Below, one piece after another: positions 26,116 through 34,010 of a stretch of 64,000 nt of DNA. Both the position numbers and the translations under genes were made by a program. Numbering within the stretch: position 1 is the stretch's first letter; each line of letters opens with the position of its first letter. This DNA is from Halapricum hydrolyticum (GTDB taxonomy: Archaea > Halobacteriota > Halobacteria > Halobacteriales > Haloarculaceae): contig NZ_JAOPKC010000006.1 of assembly GCF_025517535.1 (NCBI RefSeq), forward strand, positions 62,001 to 126,000, written 5' to 3'. Below the pieces are notes generated by a model that was not told the origin of the DNA, searched no databases, and saw only the letters and a list, made by a program, of their open reading frames with translations.

Positions 26116-26949
26116 TCAGAGATCGATCTCCTTGAACTCGCGAGCCTGGTTCTCGATGGCCTCCTCCGTCGGGAGACGTTCGATGCTGGAGGCGCCGAAG
26201 AACCCGACGACGCCCTCGGTGTTGTTCAGGACGTACCTGGCGTCGTCGGGCCAGGCGATCGGGCCGCCGTGACAGATCACCATGACGTCGTCGTTGACTT
26301 CCTTGGCGGCGTCGTGATGTGCCTGGACGCGCTCGGCGGCGGCTTCGAGGTCCAGCGCGGTCTCGGCGCCGATGTCCCCCGAGGTGGTCAGGCCCATATG
26401 CGAGACGATCACGTCCGCTCCCGCTTCGGCCATCTCGCGGGCCTGCTCCTCGGTGAAGACGTACGGGCAGGTGAGCATGTCCTGCTCGGCGGCCTCCTGG
26501 ATCATGTCGACCTCCTTGTCGTAGCCCATCCCCGTCTCCTCGAGGTTCTGTCTGAACCCGCTGTCCTCGTCGATGAGGCCCACCGTCGGGAAGTTCTGGA
26601 CGCCCGAGAACCCGCGTCGTTTCAGGTCCTCGATGAACACGTCCATCTGGCGGAAGGGATCCGTCCCGTTGACGCCGGCGAGCACTGGCGTGTCCTCGAC
26701 GACCGGGATGACCTCGTGGCCCATCTCGACGACGATCTCGTTGGCGTCACCGTAGGGTAACAGGCCGGCCAGAGACCCCCGGCCGTTCATCCGGTAACGT
26801 CCGGAGTTGTAGATGATCAGCAGGTCGACGCCGCCGCGCTCGGCGAACTTCGCCGAGATACCCGTCCCCGCGCCCGCGCCGATGATCGGATCGCCGTTCG
26901 ATACTGTTTCCTGAAGCCGGTCTAGCGACTCCTGACGTGTGAACTCCAT
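26116..26949 (-). CDS. phosphoenolpyruvate hydrolase-like TIM-barrel protein
   Basis: A 277-aa TIM-barrel protein of the PEP_hydrolase / COG5564 family: PIIGAGAGTGISAKFAERGGVDLLIIYNSGRYRM, PVLAGVNGTDPFRQMD, GFSGVQNFPTVGLIDEDSG and ADVIVSHMGLTTSGDIG. Family members resemble isocitrate-lyase/PEP-mutase barrels and are paired with Tm-1-like proteins in bacteria and fungi. It is the first gene of the operon, downstream of two overlapping palindromes. A carbon-carbon lyase or hydrolase acting on a small acid is plausible, unproven. Confidence 0.85.
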   Translation of the reverse strand: MEFTRQESLDRLQETVSNGDPIIGAGAGTGISAKFAERGGVDLLIIYNSGRYRMNGRGSLAGLLPYGDANEIVVEMGHEVIPVVEDTPVLAGVNGTDPFRQMDVFIEDLKRRGFSGVQNFPTVGLIDEDSGFRQNLEETGMGYDKEVDMIQEAAEQDMLTCPYVFTEEQAREMAEAGADVIVSHMGLTTSGDIGAETALDLEAAAERVQAHHDAAKEVNDDVMVICHGGPIAWPDDARYVLNNTEGVVGFFGASSIERLPTEEAIENQAREFKEIDL

Positions 26950-26964
26950 GCGTCACGTATTACC

Positions 26965-26994
26965 ATCACACGGGACTGTGATCAAATTTTTGAT
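26965..26994. promoter_or_regulatory. two overlapping palindromes, candidate operator
   Basis: atcaca-cgggac-tgtgat (26965-26982) and atcaaa-tt-tttgat (26981-26994) share two bases and lie 16-45 nt before the TIM-barrel start. The second, A/T-rich one occupies the position of the TATA box on the minus strand. A repressor bound here would block the operon promoter. Confidence 0.5.
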
Positions 26995-27064
26995 AACTTT
27001 GAAGCATTACAGGATTACAGAATATTAATCATACGGGTTCCCAGCGGTCGGGATTCCGACCCGT

Positions 27065-27072
27065 CAATTTAT
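27065..27072 (+). promoter_or_regulatory. putative TATA box of the ferritin-like gene
   Basis: The run aatttatt lies about 30 nt before the ATG at 27101, the position expected for the TATA box of a leaderless haloarchaeal mRNA. Confidence 0.4.
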
Positions 27073-27100
27073 TGTGCAGCCCACCAACCAGACACTTGCA

Positions 27101-27544
27101 ATGTCAGACGAAGTCGTGGATTTGCTTAAACAGGCGTACGTCGACGAAGTCGAGACGGTGATGAACTACCTCGCGAACGCGATCTACCTGGAGACGCTCG
27201 ACGGCGAAGACGTCGCCGAGGACCTGATGGAAGACGTACAGGAGGAACTGGGCCACGCCGAAGAGCTGGGGTACCGGCTCCGGTACTACGGTGAGGTTCC
27301 TCCGGCGTCGATGGACATCAAGCCGACACAGGACATGCTCCAGCCGCCCGCAGACAGTACCGACGTCGAGACTGTCGTCGACGGCGTCATCGAGGCCGAA
27401 GAGGATGCTATCGAGACCTACGAGTCACTGGTCGCAGCTGCCGAAGACGCTGACGACTACGTGACTGCCGACCTGGCGACGGAACTGCTCGCCGACGAGC
27501 AGGCACACAAGGCAGCGTTCCTCAGCATCAAGAAGTCCTTCTAG
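27101..27544 (+). CDS. ferritin-like di-iron protein
   Basis: A 147-aa four-helix-bundle protein. Conserved Glu/His metal positions are visible: YVDEVETVMNYLANAIYLE, VQEELGHAEELGYRL (ExxH), VIEAEEDAIETYESL and LLADEQAHKAAFL (ExxH). This is the ferritin/bacterioferritin-type di-iron arrangement, so iron storage or peroxide/oxygen detoxification is likely. The ATG at 27101 was chosen because the residues before it are not acidic and a TATA-like box lies 30 nt upstream. Confidence 0.82.
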   Translation: MSDEVVDLLKQAYVDEVETVMNYLANAIYLETLDGEDVAEDLMEDVQEELGHAEELGYRLRYYGEVPPASMDIKPTQDMLQPPADSTDVETVVDGVIEAEEDAIETYESLVAAAEDADDYVTADLATELLADEQAHKAAFLSIKKSF

Positions 27545-27595
27545 ACGCTCCCGCGGCCACTACCTCTTTCCCGGGTGGGAACATATGCGCGATCG

Positions 27596-28636
27596 ATGAC
27601 TTCCCCCGCTGTTCGCGCTGTGTTCGTCGCTGCTGTGCTATTGCTCAGCGTTACGACCAGCCCTGCCGTCGCTGACAATGGTGCGCGTGCGGAACTCGGT
27701 GCCGAGACGTTCGCGCAAAGCGAGCTCGATCCGGACAGCGTCGTCCTCGATCTGACGCTCGAACCGGACGGCACCGCGATCTGGTCGGTCTCCTATCGGG
27801 TCGAACTGGCGACAGACAACGAGACGAGGGCCTTCGAGCAACTCCAGGCGGACATCGAACAGAACACCACGACCTACACTGCGGCGTTCCGTGATCGGAT
27901 GGAACGCACTGCGCGGACGGCCGAGAACGCCACCGGTCGTTCGATGGCGATCGAGAACCTCTCGGTATCGACAGACGTCGAAAGCGTCCAGCAGTACGGA
28001 ACCGTCACGTATCGGTTCCGATGGACGAATTTCTCGGCAGTCGACGGTGAGACGATCCGAGCCGGCGACGCGCTCGCAGGGTTCTTCCTCGAAGAAGATA
28101 GTCGGCTGGTGATCACCTGGCCCGAAGGATACGACGCCGACACCGTCTCGCCGACGCCCGACGATCGGCGCGACCGGACTGCTGTCTGGCAGGGACCGAT
28201 CGAGTTCGGTCCCGAGGGACCGCAGGTCGTCGCCAGTCCCGCCTCGTCGTTCCCGACGCTGGCTGTCGTCGGCGTCGCTGCCGTCCTCGTGATCGGCGTT
28301 GCCGCGGGTCTGTGGTGGTGGCGCGCTCGCAAGGAGCAACCTGCAGACGCGACTGGGCCCACAGACGAGACGCTCGCAGAAACCGGGCCCGGCGACACCA
28401 GCGGTGCAAGTAAATCCGAGCCCGACGAGGAGTTGCTGAGCAACGAAGAGCGGGTCCTGCGACTGCTCGACGAACAGGGCGGCCGTGTCAAACAGCAAGA
28501 GGTCGCAGCCGAGTTCGACTGGACCGACGCCAAGACCAGCCAGGTCGTCAAGACCCTCCGCGAGGACGGACGCGTCGAAGTCTTCCGCCTCGGCCGCGAG
28601 AACGTCCTCGTCGATCCGGACGAAAGCGAATTATAA
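27596..28636 (+). CDS. exported/membrane sensor with C-terminal winged helix (DUF7345-DUF7343 type)
   Basis: A 346-aa protein with a signal peptide (MTSPAVRAVFVAAVLLLSVTTSPAVA), an outer beta-rich domain (about 45-210: VVLDLTLEPDGTAIWSVSYRVEL...), one membrane helix (LAVVGVAAVLVIGVAAGLWWW, about 222-242), a charged linker and a cytoplasmic winged helix (about 280-340: LLSNEERVLRLLDEQGGRVKQQEVAAEFDWTDAKTSQVVKTLREDGRVEVFRLGRENVLV). The layout suggests a one-component transmembrane regulator. The GTG at 27575 is an alternative start. It precedes a DUF7096-like gene. Confidence 0.8.
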   Translation: MTSPAVRAVFVAAVLLLSVTTSPAVADNGARAELGAETFAQSELDPDSVVLDLTLEPDGTAIWSVSYRVELATDNETRAFEQLQADIEQNTTTYTAAFRDRMERTARTAENATGRSMAIENLSVSTDVESVQQYGTVTYRFRWTNFSAVDGETIRAGDALAGFFLEEDSRLVITWPEGYDADTVSPTPDDRRDRTAVWQGPIEFGPEGPQVVASPASSFPTLAVVGVAAVLVIGVAAGLWWWRARKEQPADATGPTDETLAETGPGDTSGASKSEPDEELLSNEERVLRLLDEQGGRVKQQEVAAEFDWTDAKTSQVVKTLREDGRVEVFRLGRENVLVDPDESEL

Positions 28637-28770
28637 TTCTTTCGTCCGTTCACGATGGGACAGACGCGAGATCGCGCGACTGCGTCCGGATTGAAACCTG
28701 CTTAATCCCGCTTAATCGGAGATAGAGATGTGGCGTTTATACGTGTCTGTGGCGCCGAGTAGGAAGTACG

Positions 28771-29493
28771 ATGCGTTCACCGTCCCGATACCGGGTGGCG
28801 CTGGTGCTCGTCGTCGCGGCACTGTTCGTGACGCCAGCGGCGGCACTTTCGCTCCCGGCGTCGACACAAACCCAGTCCGCTCCAGCACAGACCGCAACTG
28901 ACGACTCGATCGCCCCCGGTGCACAACTCGCCGGCGTCGTCGCCGTCGGCCAGACAGAACTTGACGGCGCGATTGAGGGACGGGCTTTCGGCCAGGCGAT
29001 CGCTGCTGCCGAGAGCGACGAGCGCAAGGCAGCCGTCGTCGCCGACCGGCTGCCCGCGATAGAGACGCGTCTCGAGGAACTCCGCCAGCAACGCGAGCAA
29101 CTCCGGACGGCCTACGAGAACGGCACGCTCGACCGTGACACCTACCGGGCCAGAACTGCCGCCCTCGCCGCCCGTACCCAGCAGCTCGAACACCAGCTCA
29201 ACCGGAGCCGGTCCGTCGCCGATGCGCTGCCAGAGCAGGCCCGTGCTGCCGCGGGGCTTGACGTCTCTGAGATCGACAGCCTCCGCGAGCAAGCCAGCGA
29301 GATGCGCGGCGGTGAAGTCGCCGAGATCGCACGCGGGATCGCCGGCCCCAGCGTAGGCAAGGGGATGCCCGACAGTCCCGGTGGACCACCGGCTGGCGTC
29401 CCCGGGAACTGGACCGGTGGTCCCGGTAGTGGACCTGGCGGCCCTGCTGACCCCGGTCCACCGGATGACTCCGGTCCCCACATGGGTCAATAA
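28771..29493 (+). CDS. exported coiled-coil protein with Gly/Pro tail (DUF7096-like)
   Basis: A 240-aa secreted or membrane-attached protein. It has a signal peptide (RVALVLVVAALFVTPAAALS), a Thr/Gln-rich segment, and a helical middle (about 75-155: ETRLEELRQQREQLRTAYENGTLDRDTYRARTAALAARTQQLEHQLNRS) that looks like a coiled coil, then a flexible C-terminus rich in Gly and Pro. No enzyme motif. It follows the membrane winged-helix gene, a combination I associate with a recurrent haloarchaeal pair. Confidence 0.7.
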   Translation: MRSPSRYRVALVLVVAALFVTPAAALSLPASTQTQSAPAQTATDDSIAPGAQLAGVVAVGQTELDGAIEGRAFGQAIAAAESDERKAAVVADRLPAIETRLEELRQQREQLRTAYENGTLDRDTYRARTAALAARTQQLEHQLNRSRSVADALPEQARAAAGLDVSEIDSLREQASEMRGGEVAEIARGIAGPSVGKGMPDSPGGPPAGVPGNWTGGPGSGPGGPADPGPPDDSGPHMGQ

Positions 29494-29529
29494 CGAACGT
29501 CTATCAGGACGGGAAACGAACACTCGTCC

Positions 29530-30126
29530 GTGAATACGCGTGCCGGAATCGTCCTCGCCGGTGGGTTCGCACGTCGGTTCGGCGAGCGTGACAAGACGCT
29601 CGCCGAGTTTCGTGGCCGACCGTTGATCGTCCACGCCGTCGAGCCGCTGCAGGCGGTCGTCGAACGGGTCGTCGTTAGCTGCCGACGCGAGCAACTTTCG
29701 GCGTTCGAGACCGTACTGTCTGACGTCGACTACCGCCCCGACCCGACGCCCGACGAGGGACCGCTGGCGGGACTGGACGCCGCGCTCGACGGGCTCGAAG
29801 CTGATACCGTCGCCGTCACGACTGCCGACCGACCCCTGGTTCCCGCTGGACTGTACCGCTCGCTGTTCGAATCGCTATCCAGCGAGGGAATCGTGATCCG
29901 TGCGGACGGCATCGATCAGCCAGTCCCCGCAGTCTTCGACGCGATGGCGCTCCGTACAGCGGTCACCGAACAGCGGTCGCGTGGCACACGGCGGCTCCGT
30001 GCAGCGCTTGACGCCATCGAATACACCACTATCACGAGCGAGTCCGTCGAACAGCGGTGGGGAAGCCACGTCCTCGCAGACGTGAACACGCCGGCGGATT
30101 TGACCCGTCTGGACGAAAAGACGTGA
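29530..30126 (+). CDS. mobA: molybdenum cofactor guanylyltransferase
   Basis: A 198-aa MobA-type nucleotidyltransferase, starting with GTG. The signature IVLAGGFARRFGERDKTLAEFRG (P-loop-like GTP site with DK) is at about 7-29, and the metal site appears as TTADRPLVP. It would attach GMP to molybdopterin to make the guanine-dinucleotide cofactor. The last codons fall within the first unit of a 41-bp tandem repeat that continues past the stop. Confidence 0.85.
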   Translation: MNTRAGIVLAGGFARRFGERDKTLAEFRGRPLIVHAVEPLQAVVERVVVSCRREQLSAFETVLSDVDYRPDPTPDEGPLAGLDAALDGLEADTVAVTTADRPLVPAGLYRSLFESLSSEGIVIRADGIDQPVPAVFDAMALRTAVTEQRSRGTRRLRAALDAIEYTTITSESVEQRWGSHVLADVNTPADLTRLDEKT

Positions 30127-30242
30127 CTGGGCCGGCGGATTTGACCCGTCTGGACGAAAAGACGTGAACACGCCGGCGGATTTGACCCGTCTGGACGAAA
30201 AGACGTGACTGGGCCGGCGGATCTGGCCCGTCTAGGCGAACA
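30079..30242. repeat. 41-bp tandem repeat, four units (two 82-bp blocks)
   Basis: The core gccggcggatttgacccgtc begins at 30090, 30131 and 30172, with a degenerate fourth at 30213: constant 41-bp period. Units 1 and 3 are preceded by gacgtgaacac, units 2 and 4 by gacgtgactgg, so the array is an 82-bp block present twice. It starts inside mobA and ends before the DUF7521 gene. Confidence 0.9.
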
Positions 30243-30259
30243 GTCGCGGCGATCTCCGC

Positions 30260-30568
30260 TCACATGGATGATTGGCCGCCAGGATTCTCCCAGCTTGTAT
30301 ACAGTGAATGCGCGAGTACGGCGAATCCAGCGGCGGTGAACGCACTTTGGATCCCGACCCCTGTCGCGAAATCGAGTCCCACGAGCTGGTGGAGTCCGCC
30401 AGCCAGCAGCGCGCCTGCCGTGACGAACGCGAGCCCGACCGCCAGCGAGCCGAGCGCACGGGCTCCCGTTCGACGATAGGCGCGCACGGCATACAGCGTC
30501 ACGAGGCCGCCACAGACGAGCGTGACGGTATTCATCGCGACGACGAACGCCTCGAGCGTGGGACCCAT
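30260..30568 (-). CDS. DUF7521 family small membrane protein (copy 3)
   Basis: A 102-aa three-helix membrane protein (MGPTLEAFVVAMNTVTLVCGG...). It shares the family landmarks with the copies at 6783 and 7256: VRAYRRTGARALGSLAVG after helix 1, AFVTAGALLAGGLHQLVG as helix 2 and a final helix ending AVLAHSLYTSW. No regulator gene is beside this copy. Function unknown. Confidence 0.78.
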   Translation of the reverse strand: MGPTLEAFVVAMNTVTLVCGGLVTLYAVRAYRRTGARALGSLAVGLAFVTAGALLAGGLHQLVGLDFATGVGIQSAFTAAGFAVLAHSLYTSWENPGGQSSM

Positions 30569-30786
30569 CTGTCATGTTTCTCGGGACAGTGAGCTATTAT
30601 AATGTCGACCGGCTTGCCAGCGACTGGGAACCGAACGTCCCTCGCGACGCGCGACTATCCAGTCCGCGCGATATCCCGTCAGTCCATGCAACCACTCCTG
30701 AGCAACCATCACGGTCTCTAGCGACCGCGGCAGAACCCGCAACTTCGCCAACCTCTTTCTGTGCAGGAGTCGTCTGTGCGACCGCT

Positions 30787-31206
30787 ATGCCAACACGCAA
30801 CGCAGAGGCGACCTGGCGCGGCGATCTCAAAAGCGGAAGCGGCGACCTCGCTCTCGGCAGCGGCGTCTACGAAGGGCCCTATTCGTTCGCGTCCCGGTTC
30901 GAAGACGGGGACGCGACCAATCCCGAGGAACTGATCGGCGCGGCTCATGCCGGTTGTTTCGTGATGGCTCTGTCGAACGAACTTGACGAAGCGGGCTACG
31001 AGCCCGAGGAGCTACACGCCGACGCCGACGTCCACCTCGACCCCGAGGCGGGCGAAATCGACTGGATCGAACTCACGCTCGAAGCGTCGATTCCCGACAT
31101 CGATGAGGAGACGTTCCAGGAGATCGCCGCCGGTGCCAAGGAAGGCTGCCCCGTCTCGAAAGCACTGGCCGGCGTCGATATCCGGCTCGACGCGGCGCTT
31201 GCGTGA
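30787..31206 (+). CDS. OsmC-family peroxidase-like protein
   Basis: A 139-aa OsmC/Ohr-fold protein. The two redox cysteines are visible: AHAGCFVMALSNEL and AKEGCPVSKALAG. With PYSFASRFEDGDATNPEELIGAAHAGCF it matches OsmC proteins that reduce organic hydroperoxides. ATG at 30787 gives the normal length; residues of the longer frame are not protein-like. Expected in the cytoplasm. Confidence 0.9.
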   Translation: MPTRNAEATWRGDLKSGSGDLALGSGVYEGPYSFASRFEDGDATNPEELIGAAHAGCFVMALSNELDEAGYEPEELHADADVHLDPEAGEIDWIELTLEASIPDIDEETFQEIAAGAKEGCPVSKALAGVDIRLDAALA

Positions 31207-31227
31207 TCGGAACGAACGGCGTCGTCG

Positions 31228-32985
31228 CTAGTCGTCACCGGTTGCGGCGCGGCCGGACGTCTCTTCGAGTCGGATTTCCGGTGCAGCCAGATCGGGCGCT
31301 TCCAGCACGCCGCCGGTCGCGGCACTGGTCGCGAGCGCGGCGAATCGCTCGATGACGCCCGTCGCGTCGATCTCAGGCGGCTCCCAGTCGGCTGCCCGAC
31401 GCTGTAGCTCTTCCCGTGACACGTCCAGTGTCAGCTCACCAGCGTCGACGTCGATCCGGATCGTGTCGCCGTCCTCGACCAGCGCGATCGGTCCGCCGGC
31501 GGCCGCTTCGGGACTTACATGGCCAATCGCGGCGCCGCGAGTCCCGCCGGAAAACCGCCCGTCCGTCAGCAATGCCACCTCGCCCGAGAGCGTGGGTGAG
31601 CCGCTGATCTTCGATGTGGGTTCGAGCATCTCGGGCATCCCGGGACCGCCCTTCGGCCCTTCGTAGCGGATCACGACCACGTCTCTCTTTTCTATCTCGC
31701 CCTCGTCGTAGGCGTCGAGCATCGCCCGCTGAGACTCGAAGACCCGTGCGGTCCCCTCGAACTGGCGCATGGAGCCGTCCATCGCGCCGGCCTTGACGAC
31801 CGACCCCTCGGGTGCGAGATTACCGCGGAGCACTGCGAGCCCGCCTTCCTCGTGGACCGGGTCGTCCCGATCGCGGATGACCTGCCCGCCGGGCTGGCGG
31901 TCACCCATCCGGCCGCCGATCGTCCGGCCGTCGACCGTCGGCGCATCGAGATGGAGCAGGTCGTCGATCCGGTGGTACAGTGCCGGGAGACCGCCGTCGT
32001 CGCGCAGGTGTTCCATCCGCCAGGGGCCGGCCGGGCTCATGTGCGCCAGGTGGGGCGTCCGCTCGGCGATCTCCTCGAAGTCCGTCAGCGTCAGGTCCAG
32101 CCCGGCTTCCTGAGCGATCGCCGGGAGGTGCAGCATGGTGTTCGTCGAGCCACCGAGCGCCAGATCGACCGCAACGGCGTTTTCGAAGCTCTCGCGGGTG
32201 AGAAACTCCGAGGGACGGATGTCCCGCTCGACGAGATCGAGGATCCGACGGCCGCTCTTGCGTGCAATCTCGCGCTTGCGGTCGTCGGTCGCCCCGTAGG
32301 TCGCACACTCGGTCCAGGACAGCCCAAGTGTCTCCGTGACGCAGGCCATGGTGTTCGCCGTGAACATGCCGGCACACGACCCCTCGCCGGGACAGGCGGT
32401 GCACTCGAGCTGGTAGAGTTCGTCGTCGTCCATCTCGCCTTCGGCATGCTGGCTGACGCCCTCGAAGACGTCGACCAGGTCGACGGTCTCGCCATCGTAC
32501 TCGCCGGCCTCCATGTGTCCGCCGGTGACGACGATCGCCGGGATGTCGAGCCGGGCGATGGCCATCAACATACCGGGAACGATCTTGTCACACGAGGCCA
32601 GTGCGACGATCCCGTCGAACTGGTGGGCGTTGGCCATCAACTCGACCGAGTCGGCGATCACTTCTCTGGATGGCAACGAGGATCGCATCCCCTCGTGTCC
32701 CATCGCGATCCCGTCATCGACGGCGATCGTGTTGAACTCCAGCGGGGTACCGCCGGCCTCGCGGACGCCTTCCTTGACGTACTCGGCCAGTTCGTCGAGG
32801 TGGACGTGACCGGGGACGATCTCGTTCCAGGAGTTGGCGATCCCGATGTGTGGGTTGTGGATCTCTTCGTCGCTCAGCCCCGCGGCGCGAAACAGCGACC
32901 GGTGGGGTGCACGGTCGACCCCTTCGGTCACTTCCGCGCTCCGGAGGGACTCGTCTTTCTCCGAGGTCAGATGATCGGCAGGCAT
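31228..32985 (-). CDS. ilvD: dihydroxy-acid dehydratase
   Basis: A 585-aa IlvD, turning 2,3-dihydroxy-isovalerate (and the methylvalerate analogue) into 2-keto acids in valine, isoleucine and leucine synthesis. Motifs: IANSWNEIVPGHVHL, AVDDGIAMGHEGMRSSLPSRE, ASCDKIVPGML (Cys132) and CPGEGSCAGMFTANTM (Cys204), the iron-sulfur ligands, and LLTDGRFSGGTRG near the C-terminus. The VPGH start motif resembles the E. coli type. A sugar-acid dehydratase of the same family is less likely. It stands alone. Confidence 0.92.
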   Translation of the reverse strand: MPADHLTSEKDESLRSAEVTEGVDRAPHRSLFRAAGLSDEEIHNPHIGIANSWNEIVPGHVHLDELAEYVKEGVREAGGTPLEFNTIAVDDGIAMGHEGMRSSLPSREVIADSVELMANAHQFDGIVALASCDKIVPGMLMAIARLDIPAIVVTGGHMEAGEYDGETVDLVDVFEGVSQHAEGEMDDDELYQLECTACPGEGSCAGMFTANTMACVTETLGLSWTECATYGATDDRKREIARKSGRRILDLVERDIRPSEFLTRESFENAVAVDLALGGSTNTMLHLPAIAQEAGLDLTLTDFEEIAERTPHLAHMSPAGPWRMEHLRDDGGLPALYHRIDDLLHLDAPTVDGRTIGGRMGDRQPGGQVIRDRDDPVHEEGGLAVLRGNLAPEGSVVKAGAMDGSMRQFEGTARVFESQRAMLDAYDEGEIEKRDVVVIRYEGPKGGPGMPEMLEPTSKISGSPTLSGEVALLTDGRFSGGTRGAAIGHVSPEAAAGGPIALVEDGDTIRIDVDAGELTLDVSREELQRRAADWEPPEIDATGVIERFAALATSAATGGVLEAPDLAAPEIRLEETSGRAATGDD

Positions 32986-33064
32986 TGCGCTCTACTGTCG
33001 TCGCCGTAATCAGTCCGGGCGGGAGTAGGTTTCGGTTCCCGCCTGTCTCGCACTGCCGGCAGGG

Positions 33065-33484
33065 TCAACCGAAAACGGGCAAGCCGACGTGGCGAAATCG
33101 CTGGAAGGTATACAGCGGCACGGCGAACAGCGGACCGCCGATCGGGAGCGTGAGATGAAGCACCATGTACAGCTTCCAGTTGGGGGTGTAGTCGACGTCG
33201 AGCGAGCGGACGTACTTCGCGTCGTAGTAGTACCCGAGCCAGGAGGTGATCGACGTGAGCAACACGACGACGAACGTTGCCCGAAGCAGCCAGTTCATCG
33301 CCACCTGGAGAACCGAAGCTACCCCGAGCGAAGAGAGCACCGGCTTGAGACCGAAATATAGTACGAGCATCGTGAAAGCGAACATGAGCGAGAAATAGAA
33401 CGCGGCGTGGTGTTTCCACCAGGCATACTCCTCAAGTGACGTCGAGCGAAGCGTAGCGGCCAACTCAGAGAACGATGCGGCCAT
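33065..33484 (-). CDS. three-helix membrane protein of unknown function
   Basis: A 139-aa protein with hydrophobic segments HHAAFYFSLMFAFTMLVLYFG, WLLRATFVVVLLTSITSWLGYY and a third near MVLHLTLPIGGPLFAVPLY. Aromatic residues are frequent (YYYDAKYVRSLDVDYTPNWK). No relatives are recognised. The start is 64 nt from the next gene on the same strand. Confidence 0.65.
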   Translation of the reverse strand: MAASFSELAATLRSTSLEEYAWWKHHAAFYFSLMFAFTMLVLYFGLKPVLSSLGVASVLQVAMNWLLRATFVVVLLTSITSWLGYYYDAKYVRSLDVDYTPNWKLYMVLHLTLPIGGPLFAVPLYTFQRFRHVGLPVFG

Positions 33485-33547
33485 ACTGATTACACGTAGT
33501 TCGCCCCCGCCGAATTAAAATCTCGCGGTCCGGACCCGTGGACCAGG

Positions 33548-33805
33548 TCACGGTCGGCCCTGGCCGTGTGTGAACAGCAGCAACTGGTCGTCCGTTCGCA
33601 CCAGACAGAACGGCCCGGGCGGGGACTGAAACGACTGCATGCGCTTCTCGGAGACGAACAGTTTCTCGAAGGGCTTCCCACAGGCCGGACAGTCGTATCC
33701 GGCCCGGTTTTCGAGATGTGTCGTCTCTCGGGTCTCCTTGCGAAGTTTGAAGCCCTCCCGGTACTCGTGGACGTCGAACCCGTCCGTCACGTCCAGTTGC
33801 GGCAT
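33548..33805 (-). CDS. DUF7385 family zinc-binding protein
   Basis: An 85-aa protein, MPQLDVTDGFDVHEYREGF..., with one CPACGKPF knuckle and ENRAGY, FVSEKR, FCLVRTDDQLLLFTHG segments. It matches a conserved haloarchaeal family that some genomes label flagella cluster protein. Metal binding is probable. It is the last core gene before the insertion-sequence island. Confidence 0.75.
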   Translation of the reverse strand: MPQLDVTDGFDVHEYREGFKLRKETRETTHLENRAGYDCPACGKPFEKLFVSEKRMQSFQSPPGPFCLVRTDDQLLLFTHGQGRP

Positions 33806-33854
33806 ATCCCGGGAATGGGCGGACGGCGACATAATATCTCCTCATGATGACTGC

Positions 33855-33994
33855 GGCCTTGTTTAGACGTTCCCGAAGTCGCCGGTTAGTGTCCATATCG
33901 ATCGAACAGAACAAGCCGTTGAGTGCCTCAAGACCCGAAGGCGTTGTTTGGAGAACGGCCGTAGAGGCCGACACCACCGCGTCTAAACAAGGCC
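33855..33994. mobile_element. 140-bp MITE with perfect 15-bp ends
   Basis: Perfect inverted ends ggccttgtttagacg (33855-33869) and cgtctaaacaaggcc (33980-33994). The same end sequence bounds the IS5-type element at 37609-39244, so this short non-coding element was probably mobilised by a transposase of that type. No convincing gene lies inside. It touches the left side of the next IS. Confidence 0.7.
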
Positions 33995-34010
33995 CTCTTC
34001 ACGTTTAACT

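Noticed and set aside
30079..30242. Possible CRISPR array
   Set aside because: The 41-bp units are directly adjacent with no unique spacers, and no cas genes are present; it is a simple tandem duplication.
33465..33977. Minus-strand frame extending from the MITE into the DUF7385 region
   Set aside because: It crosses the MITE end and a better-supported gene in another frame; the composition is not haloarchaeal protein.
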